From assembly GCF_018613875.1 (NCBI RefSeq), contig NZ_JAGGPJ010000007.1, positions 124,001 to 188,000 on the forward strand: DNA of 64,000 nucleotides, in the 5' to 3' direction. Below, piece after piece: positions 52,054-59,791 of this stretch; positions within the stretch are counted from its first letter, which is position 1, and every line of letters starts with the position of its first letter. Source of the DNA: Arthrobacter sp. ISL-28. GTDB taxonomy: Bacteria > Actinomycetota > Actinomycetes > Actinomycetales > Micrococcaceae. The notes below the pieces were generated by a model. It had not been told where the DNA came from, did no database searches, and saw nothing but the letters and a program-made list of their open reading frames with translations. A program made the translations under genes and the position numbers.

Positions 52054-53793
52054 CTACAGCCCCAGGGCCTCGCGGACATCGCCCAGGACCTGATCCAGGG
52101 CGGCCCGCGCGGCCAGGCGCGCCTCCGGCAGCTCTGCTGCCGATCCCACGCTTTGGATGACCTCGAGGTAGCACTTGAGCTTCGGTTCCGTGCCGCTGGG
52201 ACGGATGATCACCCGAGTAAGGTCGCGGGTCAGGTACAGGAGTCCGTCGGTGGGCGGAAGTTCGTCGCTGCCTTCGGCAAGGTCGATGAACGATTCCACG
52301 GCGGAACCGCCAAACGATTCGGGCGTGCTCACCCGCAACCGGTTCATCATGGCGTCCAGCAGGCCCAGGTCCGCGACGCGGATGCTCAGCTGGTCACTCG
52401 CGTGCAGCCCGTGCACCAGATACAGCTCATCCAAAGTGTCGAAGATGGTCTTGCCCTCTGCCTTGGCCGCCGCAGCAAGCTCCGCGATCAGGACGGCCGC
52501 CGAAATGCCGTCCTTGTCCCGGACCAGATCCGGGGCCACGCAGTAGCCCAGCGCCTCCTCGTACCCGTACAGCAGGCCCGGCACGCGTGAAATCCACTTG
52601 AATCCCGTGAGGGTTTCCTCGTGCGCATACCCGGCCGCGGCGGCGATGCGCGACAGTAGCCGTGAAGAAACAATGGAATTGGCGAACACGCCGTCGTGAA
52701 TTTCTTCAGCGTCAGCGGACAGCCGCGCCACCACATGCGCGCCGAGCAGCGCTCCCACTTCATCGCCCCGCAGCATCCGCCACGCGCCCGTGTCCGGATC
52801 CTTGGCCGCCACCGCTGCACGGTCGGCATCGGGGTCGTTGGCCAGGACGATGTCCGCATCGGCGTCAACAGCGGCCGCGAGGGCAAGGTCCAGCGCCCCG
52901 GGTTCCTCGGGATTCGGGAAACTCACGGTAGGGAAATCCGGGTCGGGCCGGGCCTGCTCGCTGACCAGCGTGACGTCCGTGAAGCCGGCAGCCTGGAGAA
53001 CGGCCACGGCCGTGTCACCGCCCACTCCGTGCATGGGTGTGAGCACGATCCTGAGGTCCCGGGCCGGGAAGAGGCTCCGGTCTGCCAGCGCCGCAGCGGC
53101 TGCCTCGTAGTCGGCGGCAATGCCCGGCTCCAGGACTCTCCAGCCGTCCTCGGCCAGCCGGATGGAGTCCAGGGCTCCCACCTGGTCGATCTCCGCGGCG
53201 ATGCGGGAATCGTACGGCGTAACGATCTGCGCGCCGCGGCCGCTTTCCTCCACCGCATGCCGGCCCAGGTACACCTTATAGCCGTTGTCCTGCGGCGGGT
53301 TGTGGCTGGCAGTGACCATGACGCCGCCGTCGCAGTCGAGCACACGCACCGCGTACGCCAGGAGGGGAGTGGGCAGCGCGGCGGGCATGAGGAATGTTTC
53401 GATGCCTGCCGCGGTGAAGATGGCGGCAGTCTCTTCGGCGAAGATGTCCGAGTTGTAACGGGCGTCAAAGCCGACGACGGCGCGCGGCCGGGTTCCGGGT
53501 GAAGCCTTTTCTACCGCTTGGACCAGGAAATTTGCGAAGCCGGCCGCTGCGCGGCGGACCACCACGCGGTTCATCCGGTTGGGCCCAGGTCCCAGCGCGG
53601 CGCGGAGCCCTGCCGTGCCGAACTGCAGCGTCCCGCTGAAGCTGTCCTGCAGTTGCTGAAGCGCGGCCGGCGTGCCGGATTCTGCGAGCTGCACCAACTC
53701 ACTGAGGGCGGCGGAAGTCGCGGGATCCGGGTCCTGCGCTGCCCAGGCGCGGGCGTCGCTGAACAGCTGGGAATCGGCTTCGGAAGAGGTCAT
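52054..53793 (-). CDS. pmmB: phosphomannomutase / phosphoglucomutase family phospho-sugar mutase
   Basis: 579 residues from ATG 53793 (the frame runs to 54027 without support). Alpha-D-phosphohexomutase: FGTAGLRAALGPGPNRMN, the phosphoserine loop VMVTASHNPPQDNGYKVYLG, the metal site LANDPDADRAAVA, sugar-binding FKWISRVPGLLYGYEEALG, and the phosphate-binding IIRPSGTEPKLKCYLE near the end. Length and deo-like context match actinobacterial PmmB, which acts on hexose or deoxyribose 1-phosphates. Ends 8 bp from the nirD stop, convergent. In Mycobacterium it is next to the purine nucleoside phosphorylase gene; here 3.6 kb of other DNA lies between. Confidence 0.93.
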   Translation of the reverse strand: MTSSEADSQLFSDARAWAAQDPDPATSAALSELVQLAESGTPAALQQLQDSFSGTLQFGTAGLRAALGPGPNRMNRVVVRRAAAGFANFLVQAVEKASPGTRPRAVVGFDARYNSDIFAEETAAIFTAAGIETFLMPAALPTPLLAYAVRVLDCDGGVMVTASHNPPQDNGYKVYLGRHAVEESGRGAQIVTPYDSRIAAEIDQVGALDSIRLAEDGWRVLEPGIAADYEAAAAALADRSLFPARDLRIVLTPMHGVGGDTAVAVLQAAGFTDVTLVSEQARPDPDFPTVSFPNPEEPGALDLALAAAVDADADIVLANDPDADRAAVAAKDPDTGAWRMLRGDEVGALLGAHVVARLSADAEEIHDGVFANSIVSSRLLSRIAAAAGYAHEETLTGFKWISRVPGLLYGYEEALGYCVAPDLVRDKDGISAAVLIAELAAAAKAEGKTIFDTLDELYLVHGLHASDQLSIRVADLGLLDAMMNRLRVSTPESFGGSAVESFIDLAEGSDELPPTDGLLYLTRDLTRVIIRPSGTEPKLKCYLEVIQSVGSAAELPEARLAARAALDQVLGDVREALGL

Positions 53794-53920
53794 GGCATCC
53801 AAGCTATCGTCAAAGCTGCACTCAGCGGCGCCGGACAAGCCATCCGTACGGTCACATCTTGGCGACCGTTGCTCTGGCGGATTCCTTGATGCCAAAATTC
53901 TGGACACGTACTGTCTCGGA

Positions 53921-54075
53921 ATGAAGATGAACCAGGGCGTGGAGTGGGCGTTGCACAGCTGCGTCAACATGTCGTGGCTGGCCTTCCGCTGCGACGGCAT
54001 CCTCAAGAACGGGCGCGCCGGCGACATGGATGGGGACTACGCCCACAGCTGCCTTGCAACTAGACGGTGGTGCCA
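53921..54075 (+). pseudogene. Rrf2 family regulator remnant with internal deletion
   Basis: ATG 53921 begins MKMNQGVEWALHSCVNMSWL, the N-terminus I recognise from Rrf2-family proteins, then jumps directly to AFRCDGILKNGRAGDMDGD and YAHSCLATR, which resemble the region well beyond the HTH and wing. Roughly 60-80 residues including the recognition helix are missing, and after ATR the frame runs into the palindrome/inverted-repeat zone without family sequence. It is therefore a broken gene, divergent from pmmB. Recognition is from memory of the family, not an alignment. Confidence 0.5.
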
Positions 54076-54094
54076 TGGCACCGACGTTACCCGT

Positions 54095-54154
54095 GCTGCC
54101 AGGGACAGGATGGATGCGAACGTAGCCGTGAGCATCCGTCCTGTCCCTGGCAGC
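54095..54154. repeat. 23-bp inverted repeat pair with 14-nt loop
   Basis: 54095-54117 pairs with 54132-54154 with one mismatch; the ends are GCTGCCAGGGACAGGA and TCCTGTCCCTGGCAGC. It follows a 14-bp perfect palindrome by 12 bp. It could be a terminator hairpin or the paired ends of a lost mobile element joined by deletion. Confidence 0.75.
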
Positions 54155-54489
54155 GCATCGCTGCTTTTGCCATTGCCGGTGTGTGTAGAAAGATCGCCAC
54201 GAATAGTGCGGTGGCCAGGCACAGGGCGGCGTTGACCCAGATGGCTAGGGTGTGGCAAGAAATGTCAGGTTCAAGGCCAAGGTAGTTCCGAGCTCCATCA
54301 GTCGCCCAAGGACAAGGACCGCGGCGCATCGTCCTCCCGATTTCTCTGGCATACGATCCAGTTCCCGTATTTCTTGGGCCCGAGGAGAAGGTTGCCTTTT
54401 GGAAGTGATGCCTCTAGGTTGATCACTGCCGGACAAGCAACCGGCTCCGACCGAGACAGCAAGCCGTACGAGACACCCTGGAGATTGAG

Positions 54490-55062
54490 ATGCGCACTCT
54501 GATCAGCACTGCCTTCGTTTCGTTGGACGGCGTCGTGGAGGCCCCCGGCGGCGAGCCCGGCTACCGCAACTCCGGCTGGACCTTCAAGCAGGTCGAGTTC
54601 GCGGCGGAGGCGTACGAGATCAAGGGCCGCGAGCAGCAGGAGGCCACGGCGATGCTGTTCGGCCGGACCAGCTACGAGGCGTTCAGCCCCGTCTGGCCGG
54701 ACATGGCGGAGTTCGCCGACTACAAGCCGATGCCCAAGTACGTCGTCTCCACCACCCTCACGGACGACGACCTGGTCGAGGGCTGGGGCGAGACCACGAT
54801 CCTGCGTTCGCTCGACGAGATCGCCGCGCTGAAGGCGACCGAGGGCGGCCCGATCATCATGCACGGCAGCGCCACCCTCAACCGGAATCTCTCCGACGCC
54901 GGCCTGATCGACCGCTATCACCTGATGGTCTTCCCGGTGCTGCTCGGGGCCGGCAAGCGGCTGTTCAGCGGCAAGGACAAGGATGCGCAGAAGCTGAAGC
55001 TCGTCGAGCACGAGGCGTACGCCAACGGCATCCAGAAGAACGTCTTCGACGTCATCCACTGA
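54490..55062 (+). CDS. dihydrofolate reductase family protein (RibD C-terminal-like)
   Basis: 190 residues from ATG 54490, with GGAGATTGAG upstream. Seen: TAFVSLDGVVEAPGGEPGYRN, MLFGRTSYEAFSPVWPDM, KYVVSTTL, PIIMHGSATLNRNL and YHLMVFPVLLGAGKRLF, the usual order of the RibD_C group of NADPH-dependent reductases. Physiological substrate is unknown. It is intact, but its neighbours on both sides are remnants, and C-ending codon use is more extreme than around it, so transfer from another high-GC actinobacterium is possible. Confidence 0.88.
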   Translation: MRTLISTAFVSLDGVVEAPGGEPGYRNSGWTFKQVEFAAEAYEIKGREQQEATAMLFGRTSYEAFSPVWPDMAEFADYKPMPKYVVSTTLTDDDLVEGWGETTILRSLDEIAALKATEGGPIIMHGSATLNRNLSDAGLIDRYHLMVFPVLLGAGKRLFSGKDKDAQKLKLVEHEAYANGIQKNVFDVIH

Positions 55063-55081
55063 ACATCCACTCAGCGGCGCC

Positions 55082-55640
55082 CGCCCCCGAGTACAAAACT
55101 TCAACGTTTCCAGCGACGGCTACGGCGCCGGCGAGGGCCAGAGCTTGGAGCGGCCCTTCGGGCACGCGGACCCCGGGGACATGTTCTCCTGGGCCGGGGC
55201 AACCGCGAGCTGGCCGAACCGGACTGACCCCGGCGGCAGCCGTGGCCTGGACGACTACATCACCCGAGACTTTCACCGCAACCTCGGTGCGGAGATTATG
55301 GGGCGCAACACGTTCTCCCCCCATCGGGGTCCGTGGATCGATCACGACTGGCAGGGCTGGTGGGGCGACGAGCCGCCGTTCCACACGCCGGTGTTCGTGA
55401 TGACTCACCACGAGCGGCCTCCGTTCACGCTGTCCGACACCACCTTCCACTTCATCGACGCCGAACCCGCATCTGTCCTTCAGCGCGCCCGAGAGGCAGC
55501 GAACGGCCAGGACGTCCGGCTAGGCGGCGGCGCGAACATCATCCGGCAGTTCCTAGACGCCGACCTCGTAGACACCCTGCACGTCGCCGTCTCGCCCGTG
55601 ACGCTGCGGGGCGGCTCCCGGTTGTGGGCATCGCCGGATG
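55082..55640 (+). pseudogene. second dihydrofolate reductase-like gene, truncated at both ends
   Basis: Family sequence begins at RVQNFNVSSDGYGAGEGQS (55088 on) without any start codon before it back into the preceding gene; the only start inside is TTG 55145. It continues through GLDDYITRDFHRNLGAEIMG, RGPWIDHDWQGWWG, FVMTHHERPPFTL, VRLGGGANIIRQFLDADLVD and ends at RLWASPD (~55640), where the expected last ~25 residues are replaced by unrelated codons. The break point joins directly to the truncated front of the next gene in another frame. Confidence 0.65.
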
Positions 55641-55719
55641 TGATAGGTGTGGTAGTTCGGTTGGGGTTTTACCGGGGACCATCAAGTGCGAGGAAGCGGC
55701 AACTGGCTGGACTTCCACG

Positions 55720-56904
55720 ATGTACGACGGCAAGTCCGCCTCGTATATGTACGACGAGCGCTTCAAAGCCGGGCCGGATCTGACCAAAGAAGAACTCAGC
55801 GATCACACGCCGCAGGGTGTCGCGTGGTGGAAGAACTGGGACGGCAAAGGCAATGATCTACTGCTCGTCTCAACGTACGGCAAGGACGGGGCACACATTG
55901 TCGGCCTCGATCCGAAGGCCGAGGGCAAGACCGTGGGGACGGTCGACATCGAACCAAGGGGCGATGACACGGAACAGACCCACGCCGGTGCCCTCGCGTT
56001 GAACGACAAGTGGGTCTTCGTCGACGGCCCCAAATCCGGTAGTTGGCATACGATCCGCAAGTACAGCCTGTCCGAACTCAGGGCGGCGATGACGGCGAAA
56101 GGTGGATCTGTCAGGCCGGACGGCGGAGACCGTGAGGTCTACGGGGCGTCGTTCATGACCATCGACGGCGGCCATCTGTACGCGGGCAAGTTCAGCAATA
56201 AGCACCGCGACTGGATGTACAGCTACACGATTGAAGGCGACGGATCCCTGACTTTGGACCGGAAGGAAGACGGAAACGGTTTGCGCTGGGAGGTGCCGCA
56301 GCGGACGCAGGGCGTGGCAGTCGCGGATGGACGTTTCCTCTTCAGTTCCTCAAGCGGCCGCAAGTACCGCAGCAACCTCTACGCCACGGACAAGGGCGAA
56401 ACGAATCTCGACAGGGCGTCCGTGCGTTGCTTCCGCGCGCCGAGCATGTCGGAAGGAATCACCGCCACGCCGGATGACGAGGCGTACCTGCTGTTCGAAT
56501 CCGGTTCGTACAAGTACAACGCTTTCAGCGGGGATCCTGCGATCAACGTGATCGACGGCGTACACAGGGCCAAACTTAGTTCTCTGACGTCCTTGCCTGG
56601 TGGAAAGATCCGTCTCGGAACCCTGCACTGCGTCGAGCAGGAGGACTTCATTGGCGATGACGAGATCCAGCTCAAGGTCGAGGATCAGAACCTGGGGAAG
56701 TCCGTGCAGATCAGCGGGGGCGAGAAAAGGGAGATCGGCAAGACGGTCCAGTTCACCGGCAAGGTTTCGGTGAAGCTCCATGAAAAGGACGTCGAGGGCA
56801 ACGACTATCTCGGTCAGCAGGTCCTCGAACCCGGCGCCAAAGACGGGATCATGGAGTTCTCGAAGGACGGCGCCAGGTACCGGCTGAGCTACAAAGTGAC
56901 CTGA
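55720..56904 (+). CDS. hypothetical protein, probably secreted, likely missing its N-terminus
   Basis: 394 residues from ATG 55720; the frame is open upstream into the reductase remnant, and residues just before the ATG (about 55670) already look like this protein, so the true start and any signal peptide were probably lost. Residues 1-285 show repeated strand patterns (VAWWKNWDGKGNDLLLVSTY, GALALNDKWVFVDGP, GASFMTIDGGHLYAGKFSN, QGVAVADGRFLFSSSSGR) suggesting a beta-propeller. The last ~85 residues (DDEIQLKVEDQ, TVQFTGKVSVKLHEKD) look like a separate beta-sandwich domain. No family named. It may be a pseudogene. Confidence 0.5.
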   Translation: MYDGKSASYMYDERFKAGPDLTKEELSDHTPQGVAWWKNWDGKGNDLLLVSTYGKDGAHIVGLDPKAEGKTVGTVDIEPRGDDTEQTHAGALALNDKWVFVDGPKSGSWHTIRKYSLSELRAAMTAKGGSVRPDGGDREVYGASFMTIDGGHLYAGKFSNKHRDWMYSYTIEGDGSLTLDRKEDGNGLRWEVPQRTQGVAVADGRFLFSSSSGRKYRSNLYATDKGETNLDRASVRCFRAPSMSEGITATPDDEAYLLFESGSYKYNAFSGDPAINVIDGVHRAKLSSLTSLPGGKIRLGTLHCVEQEDFIGDDEIQLKVEDQNLGKSVQISGGEKREIGKTVQFTGKVSVKLHEKDVEGNDYLGQQVLEPGAKDGIMEFSKDGARYRLSYKVT

Positions 56905-57439
56905 GCCTTCCGCCCTCTGACGGTGCTCTCGGCGGGATCATGTGCCTCTGACGACAGCGTCCAGGAAGCCAGGCGCAAGCGAAGACCGCGGCTTTCATCG
57001 CCAGATGCTGAGGGCATGAATAGATGCTCTCGGCGCTCAGTCCTATTCCGAGCCCGCGAGTCGAATGGAACAGTGTTTGTCGGCGTTGGAGTAGACCTGC
57101 AAGAGGCGAAGGGGATGAGCTGATTCGGCTTCCTGGCGCATTATGGCAGCCAAGACCTCACCCATCGATGGCACTGCGCCCCGCACATCGACAAACGGCT
57201 GGAGTGCGCGCAGGCGACGGTTTAGCCGGGTGTCAGGACCCAAGGCGGGGATTTGCCTCGCCTGCCGGTCCACTTGTCCGAGGCTTCCTGTGACTCACAC
57301 GCGGCCCATTTGTGGCCCACGACTGGGCTGAAGCCGGTCACGACCAGCCAGTCCATCAAACGCAGGTTCCCTGAGGCGCGGCCCGACACGCTTGCGCAAC
57401 TTCTCAGTGCAACCGATGCGGGATCTACCGATGCGGGAC
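56905..57439. other. 535-bp intergenic region, mostly without recognisable content
   Basis: It contains the minus-strand fragment at 57043-57273 and the direct repeat GATGCGGGA(T/C)CTA near 57416-57441, next to the PNP stop. Nothing else is recognised; the lower GC of 56900-57060 differs from the surroundings. Confidence 0.4.
57043..57273 (-). pseudogene. fragment of an unrecognised hypothetical protein
   Basis: 76 codons ending in HPLRLLQVYSNADKHCSIR. The pattern Hxx-LxxLQ-x-YSNADKH is one I associate with internal parts of longer hypothetical actinobacterial proteins, which continue past the point where this frame stops. No promoter or ribosome site precedes it. Low certainty. Confidence 0.2.
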
Positions 57440-58258
57440 CTAGAGTCGAGCGATGATTTCGGCCAGGAGCTTGGAGATGCGCGGGCCGGCGGCGTGACCC
57501 GCTTCGAGCACTTCCTGATGGCTTAGCGGCACCGGGCTGATCCCGGCGGCGAGGTTGGTCACGAGGGAAATGCCGAACACCTCCATCCCCGCGTGCCGCG
57601 CGGCGATGGCTTCCAGGGCCGTGGACATTCCGACGAGGTCCGCGCCGATGCGCTTGGCGTACTGCACTTCGGCCGGGGTTTCGTAGTGCGGCCCGGAGAA
57701 CTGCGCATACACGCCTTCGTCCAGGGACGCATCCACCTCGCGGGCCAGGCCGCGGATCCGGGCCGAGTAGAGGTCCGTCAGGTCCACGAACGTGGCGCCT
57801 TCAAGCGGTGACGTGCCGGTGAGGTTGATGTGGTCGCTGATCAGCACAGGCGTGCCCGGGACCCAGTTTTCGTTGAGCCCGCCGCAGCCGTTGGTGACCA
57901 CCAGCGTCTTGCAGCCGGCGGCGGCCGCCGTCCGGACGCCGTGCACCACGGCGCGGACGCCCTTGCCCTCGTAGTAGTGGGTGCGGGCTCCGAGGACGAG
58001 CGCCCGCTTGCCTTCCCGAGTCAGCACTGAACGGATGGTGCCAACATGGCCCTCCACGGCGGGAGGGGAAAAGCCCGGGACCTCGGACGCCGTCAGCGTC
58101 GCTGTGGTTTCACCGATCAGGCCGGCGGCCTCGGCCCAGCCGGAGCCGAGGACCAAGGCGATGTCGTGGAACTCGACACCCGTCTCCGAGGCGATGTAGT
58201 CGGCGGCGGTCCGGGCTGCCTCGAAGGGGTCAATGGTCAGGAACTCTGTATTACTCAC
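57440..58258 (-). CDS. punA: purine-nucleoside phosphorylase
   Basis: 272 residues from GTG or ATG 58258. It splits purine nucleosides with phosphate into base and ribose-1-phosphate. Trimeric (family 2) PNP signs: ALVLGSGWAEAAGLIGE, TRTHYYEGKG-like ARTHYYEGKGVRAVVHGVRT, VVTNGCGGLNENWVPGTPVLISDH, and YAQFSGPHYETPAEVQYAK with GADLVGMSTALEAIAARH. Divergent from the LpdA-type gene by 117 bp. The order pmmB-PNP with divergent lpdA matches Mycobacterium (Rv3308, Rv3307, Rv3303c region), but here the first two are separated by remnants. Confidence 0.94.
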   Translation of the reverse strand: MSNTEFLTIDPFEAARTAADYIASETGVEFHDIALVLGSGWAEAAGLIGETTATLTASEVPGFSPPAVEGHVGTIRSVLTREGKRALVLGARTHYYEGKGVRAVVHGVRTAAAAGCKTLVVTNGCGGLNENWVPGTPVLISDHINLTGTSPLEGATFVDLTDLYSARIRGLAREVDASLDEGVYAQFSGPHYETPAEVQYAKRIGADLVGMSTALEAIAARHAGMEVFGISLVTNLAAGISPVPLSHQEVLEAGHAAGPRISKLLAEIIARL

Positions 58259-58375
58259 TGGTACAAGCTATCGTGCGGCGGCTGGCCTGCCCAGTGGAAA
58301 CCGCGCCGCCCCGGGATCCCCGGGGGCAGGCCCTTTCTTGGTGGTGCGGCATCCGATGCGGGAGAATGGTTGTTT

Positions 58376-59791
58376 GTGACTATGCATCCTGATTTCAGCG
58401 CACCCCGAATCGCAATTCTCGGCGGAGGCCCGGGTGGCTATGAGGCCGCCATGGTTGCCGCCTCGCTGGGGGCCAAGGTCACGGTCATCGAGCGGGCCGG
58501 CCTCGGCGGCTCCGCCGTGCTGACCGACGTCGTCCCCTCCAAAACGCTGATCGCGACGGCGGACCTCATGACCCGGGTCGGCGAAGCGGGGGAGCTGGGC
58601 GTCAAGTTGGACGTCGATGGCGGCGACTTCGTGCCGGTCATGCGCGCGGATCTCAAGCACATCAACGACCGTCTCCTCGGCCTCGCGCGCCAGCAGTCAC
58701 GGGACATCCAGGCCGGACTGGAACATCAGGACGTGCGCATCCTCAACGGCTCCGGCAAACTGCTGGACAACCGCACCATCGAGGTCCTCACCGCAGAGGG
58801 CACGGAGACCGTCGAGGCGGACGCCATCCTATTGACCGTCGGAGCGCACCCGCGGGAGCTGCCCACCGCCAGGCCGGACGGCCTGCGGATCCTGAACTGG
58901 GCCCAGATCTACAACCTTGATGAGCTGCCTGAGGAACTCATTGTGGTGGGGTCCGGTGTCACCGGCGCCGAATTCGCCTCCGCCTACAATGGCCTGGGCT
59001 CGAAGGTCACCCTCATTTCCAGCCGCGACCGGGTGCTGCCAGGTTCCGATACCGACGCCGCCGAAGTGCTGGAGGAGGTCTTCGAGCGCCGCGGCGTGAC
59101 GGTCCTGTCGCGTTCGCGGGCCGAAAGCGTGGAGCGCACAGAGAACGGCGTTGTAGTCACCCTGGGTGACGGCTCCAAGGTCACCGGCAGCCACTGCCTG
59201 GTCTGCGTCGGTTCCATCCCGAACACCGCCGGCATCGGCCTGGAAGAGGCGGGCGTCGCGCTCACCGAGAGCGGCCACATCAAGGTCGACGGCGTTTCCC
59301 GCACCACTGCGCCCAACATCTACGCCGCCGGCGACTGCACCGGTGTCCTCGCGCTTGCCTCCGTGGCTGCGATGCAGGGCCGGATCGCCATTGCGCACTT
59401 CCTGGGCGACAGTGTGACGCCCATCAAGCTGCACCAGGTGGCGTCCAACATCTTCACCTCGCCGGAGATCGCCTCGGTGGGTGTGTCCGAGGACGAGATC
59501 GAGTCCGGCAAGTATCAGGGCGACATCATCAAGCTCTCGCTGAAGAGCAACGCCCGCGCCAAGATGCGCAACGCCAAGGACGGCTTCGTCAAGATCTTCG
59601 CCCGCAAGGGATCGGGCACCGTGATCGGCGGCGTCGTGGTGGGTCCGAACGCGTCCGAGCTGATCTTCGCCATCTCCATAGCGGTGAAACAGAAACTGCA
59701 CGTCGACGACGTCGCCAGCACCTTCACCGTGTACCCGTCACTCAGCGGTTCGATCTCCGAAGCAGCACGGCGCCTTCACGTTCATATGTAG
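58376..59791 (+). CDS. lpdA: NAD(P)H-quinone dehydrogenase, LpdA-type flavoprotein without redox cysteines
   Basis: 471 residues from GTG 58376 (GGGAG upstream; ATG 58382 is an alternative; the frame from 58046 overlaps PNP and is rejected). Flavoprotein disulfide reductase fold: IAILGGGPGGYEAAMVAASL, second Rossmann VVGSGVTGAEFASAYNGLG, IYAAGDCTGVLALASVAAMQG, and a dimerisation domain ending YPSLSGSISEAARRL. The redox-disulfide site is GLGGSAVLTDVVPSKT, with no cysteine, as in Mycobacterium LpdA (Rv3303c), which reduces quinones rather than lipoamide (established). Its 3' end overlaps the AGCS gene tail by 50 bp. Confidence 0.92.
   Translation: MTMHPDFSAPRIAILGGGPGGYEAAMVAASLGAKVTVIERAGLGGSAVLTDVVPSKTLIATADLMTRVGEAGELGVKLDVDGGDFVPVMRADLKHINDRLLGLARQQSRDIQAGLEHQDVRILNGSGKLLDNRTIEVLTAEGTETVEADAILLTVGAHPRELPTARPDGLRILNWAQIYNLDELPEELIVVGSGVTGAEFASAYNGLGSKVTLISSRDRVLPGSDTDAAEVLEEVFERRGVTVLSRSRAESVERTENGVVVTLGDGSKVTGSHCLVCVGSIPNTAGIGLEEAGVALTESGHIKVDGVSRTTAPNIYAAGDCTGVLALASVAAMQGRIAIAHFLGDSVTPIKLHQVASNIFTSPEIASVGVSEDEIESGKYQGDIIKLSLKSNARAKMRNAKDGFVKIFARKGSGTVIGGVVVGPNASELIFAISIAVKQKLHVDDVASTFTVYPSLSGSISEAARRLHVHM

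Larger units (their letters stand above)
53794..54489. other. 696-bp intergenic region with gene remnants and inverted repeats
   Basis: It holds the Rrf2 remnant (53921-54075), the 14-bp palindrome GGTGCCATGGCACC at 54069-54082, a 23-bp inverted repeat pair at 54095-54154, and a minus-strand open stretch (54329-54130) that could encode one hydrophobic helix (TLAIWVNAALCLATALFVAI) ending at the inverted repeat, possibly the stub of a membrane protein gene. The rest shows nothing recognisable. Confidence 0.55.

Noticed and set aside
57253..57456. Small plus-strand gene next to PNP
   Set aside because: No ribosome site, no recognisable family, and composition typical of non-coding sequence.
58046..58375. 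Upstream extension of lpdA to 581 residues
   Set aside because: It would overlap the PNP coding region on the opposite strand; the flavoprotein begins with MHPDFSAPRIAILGGG right after GTG 58376.
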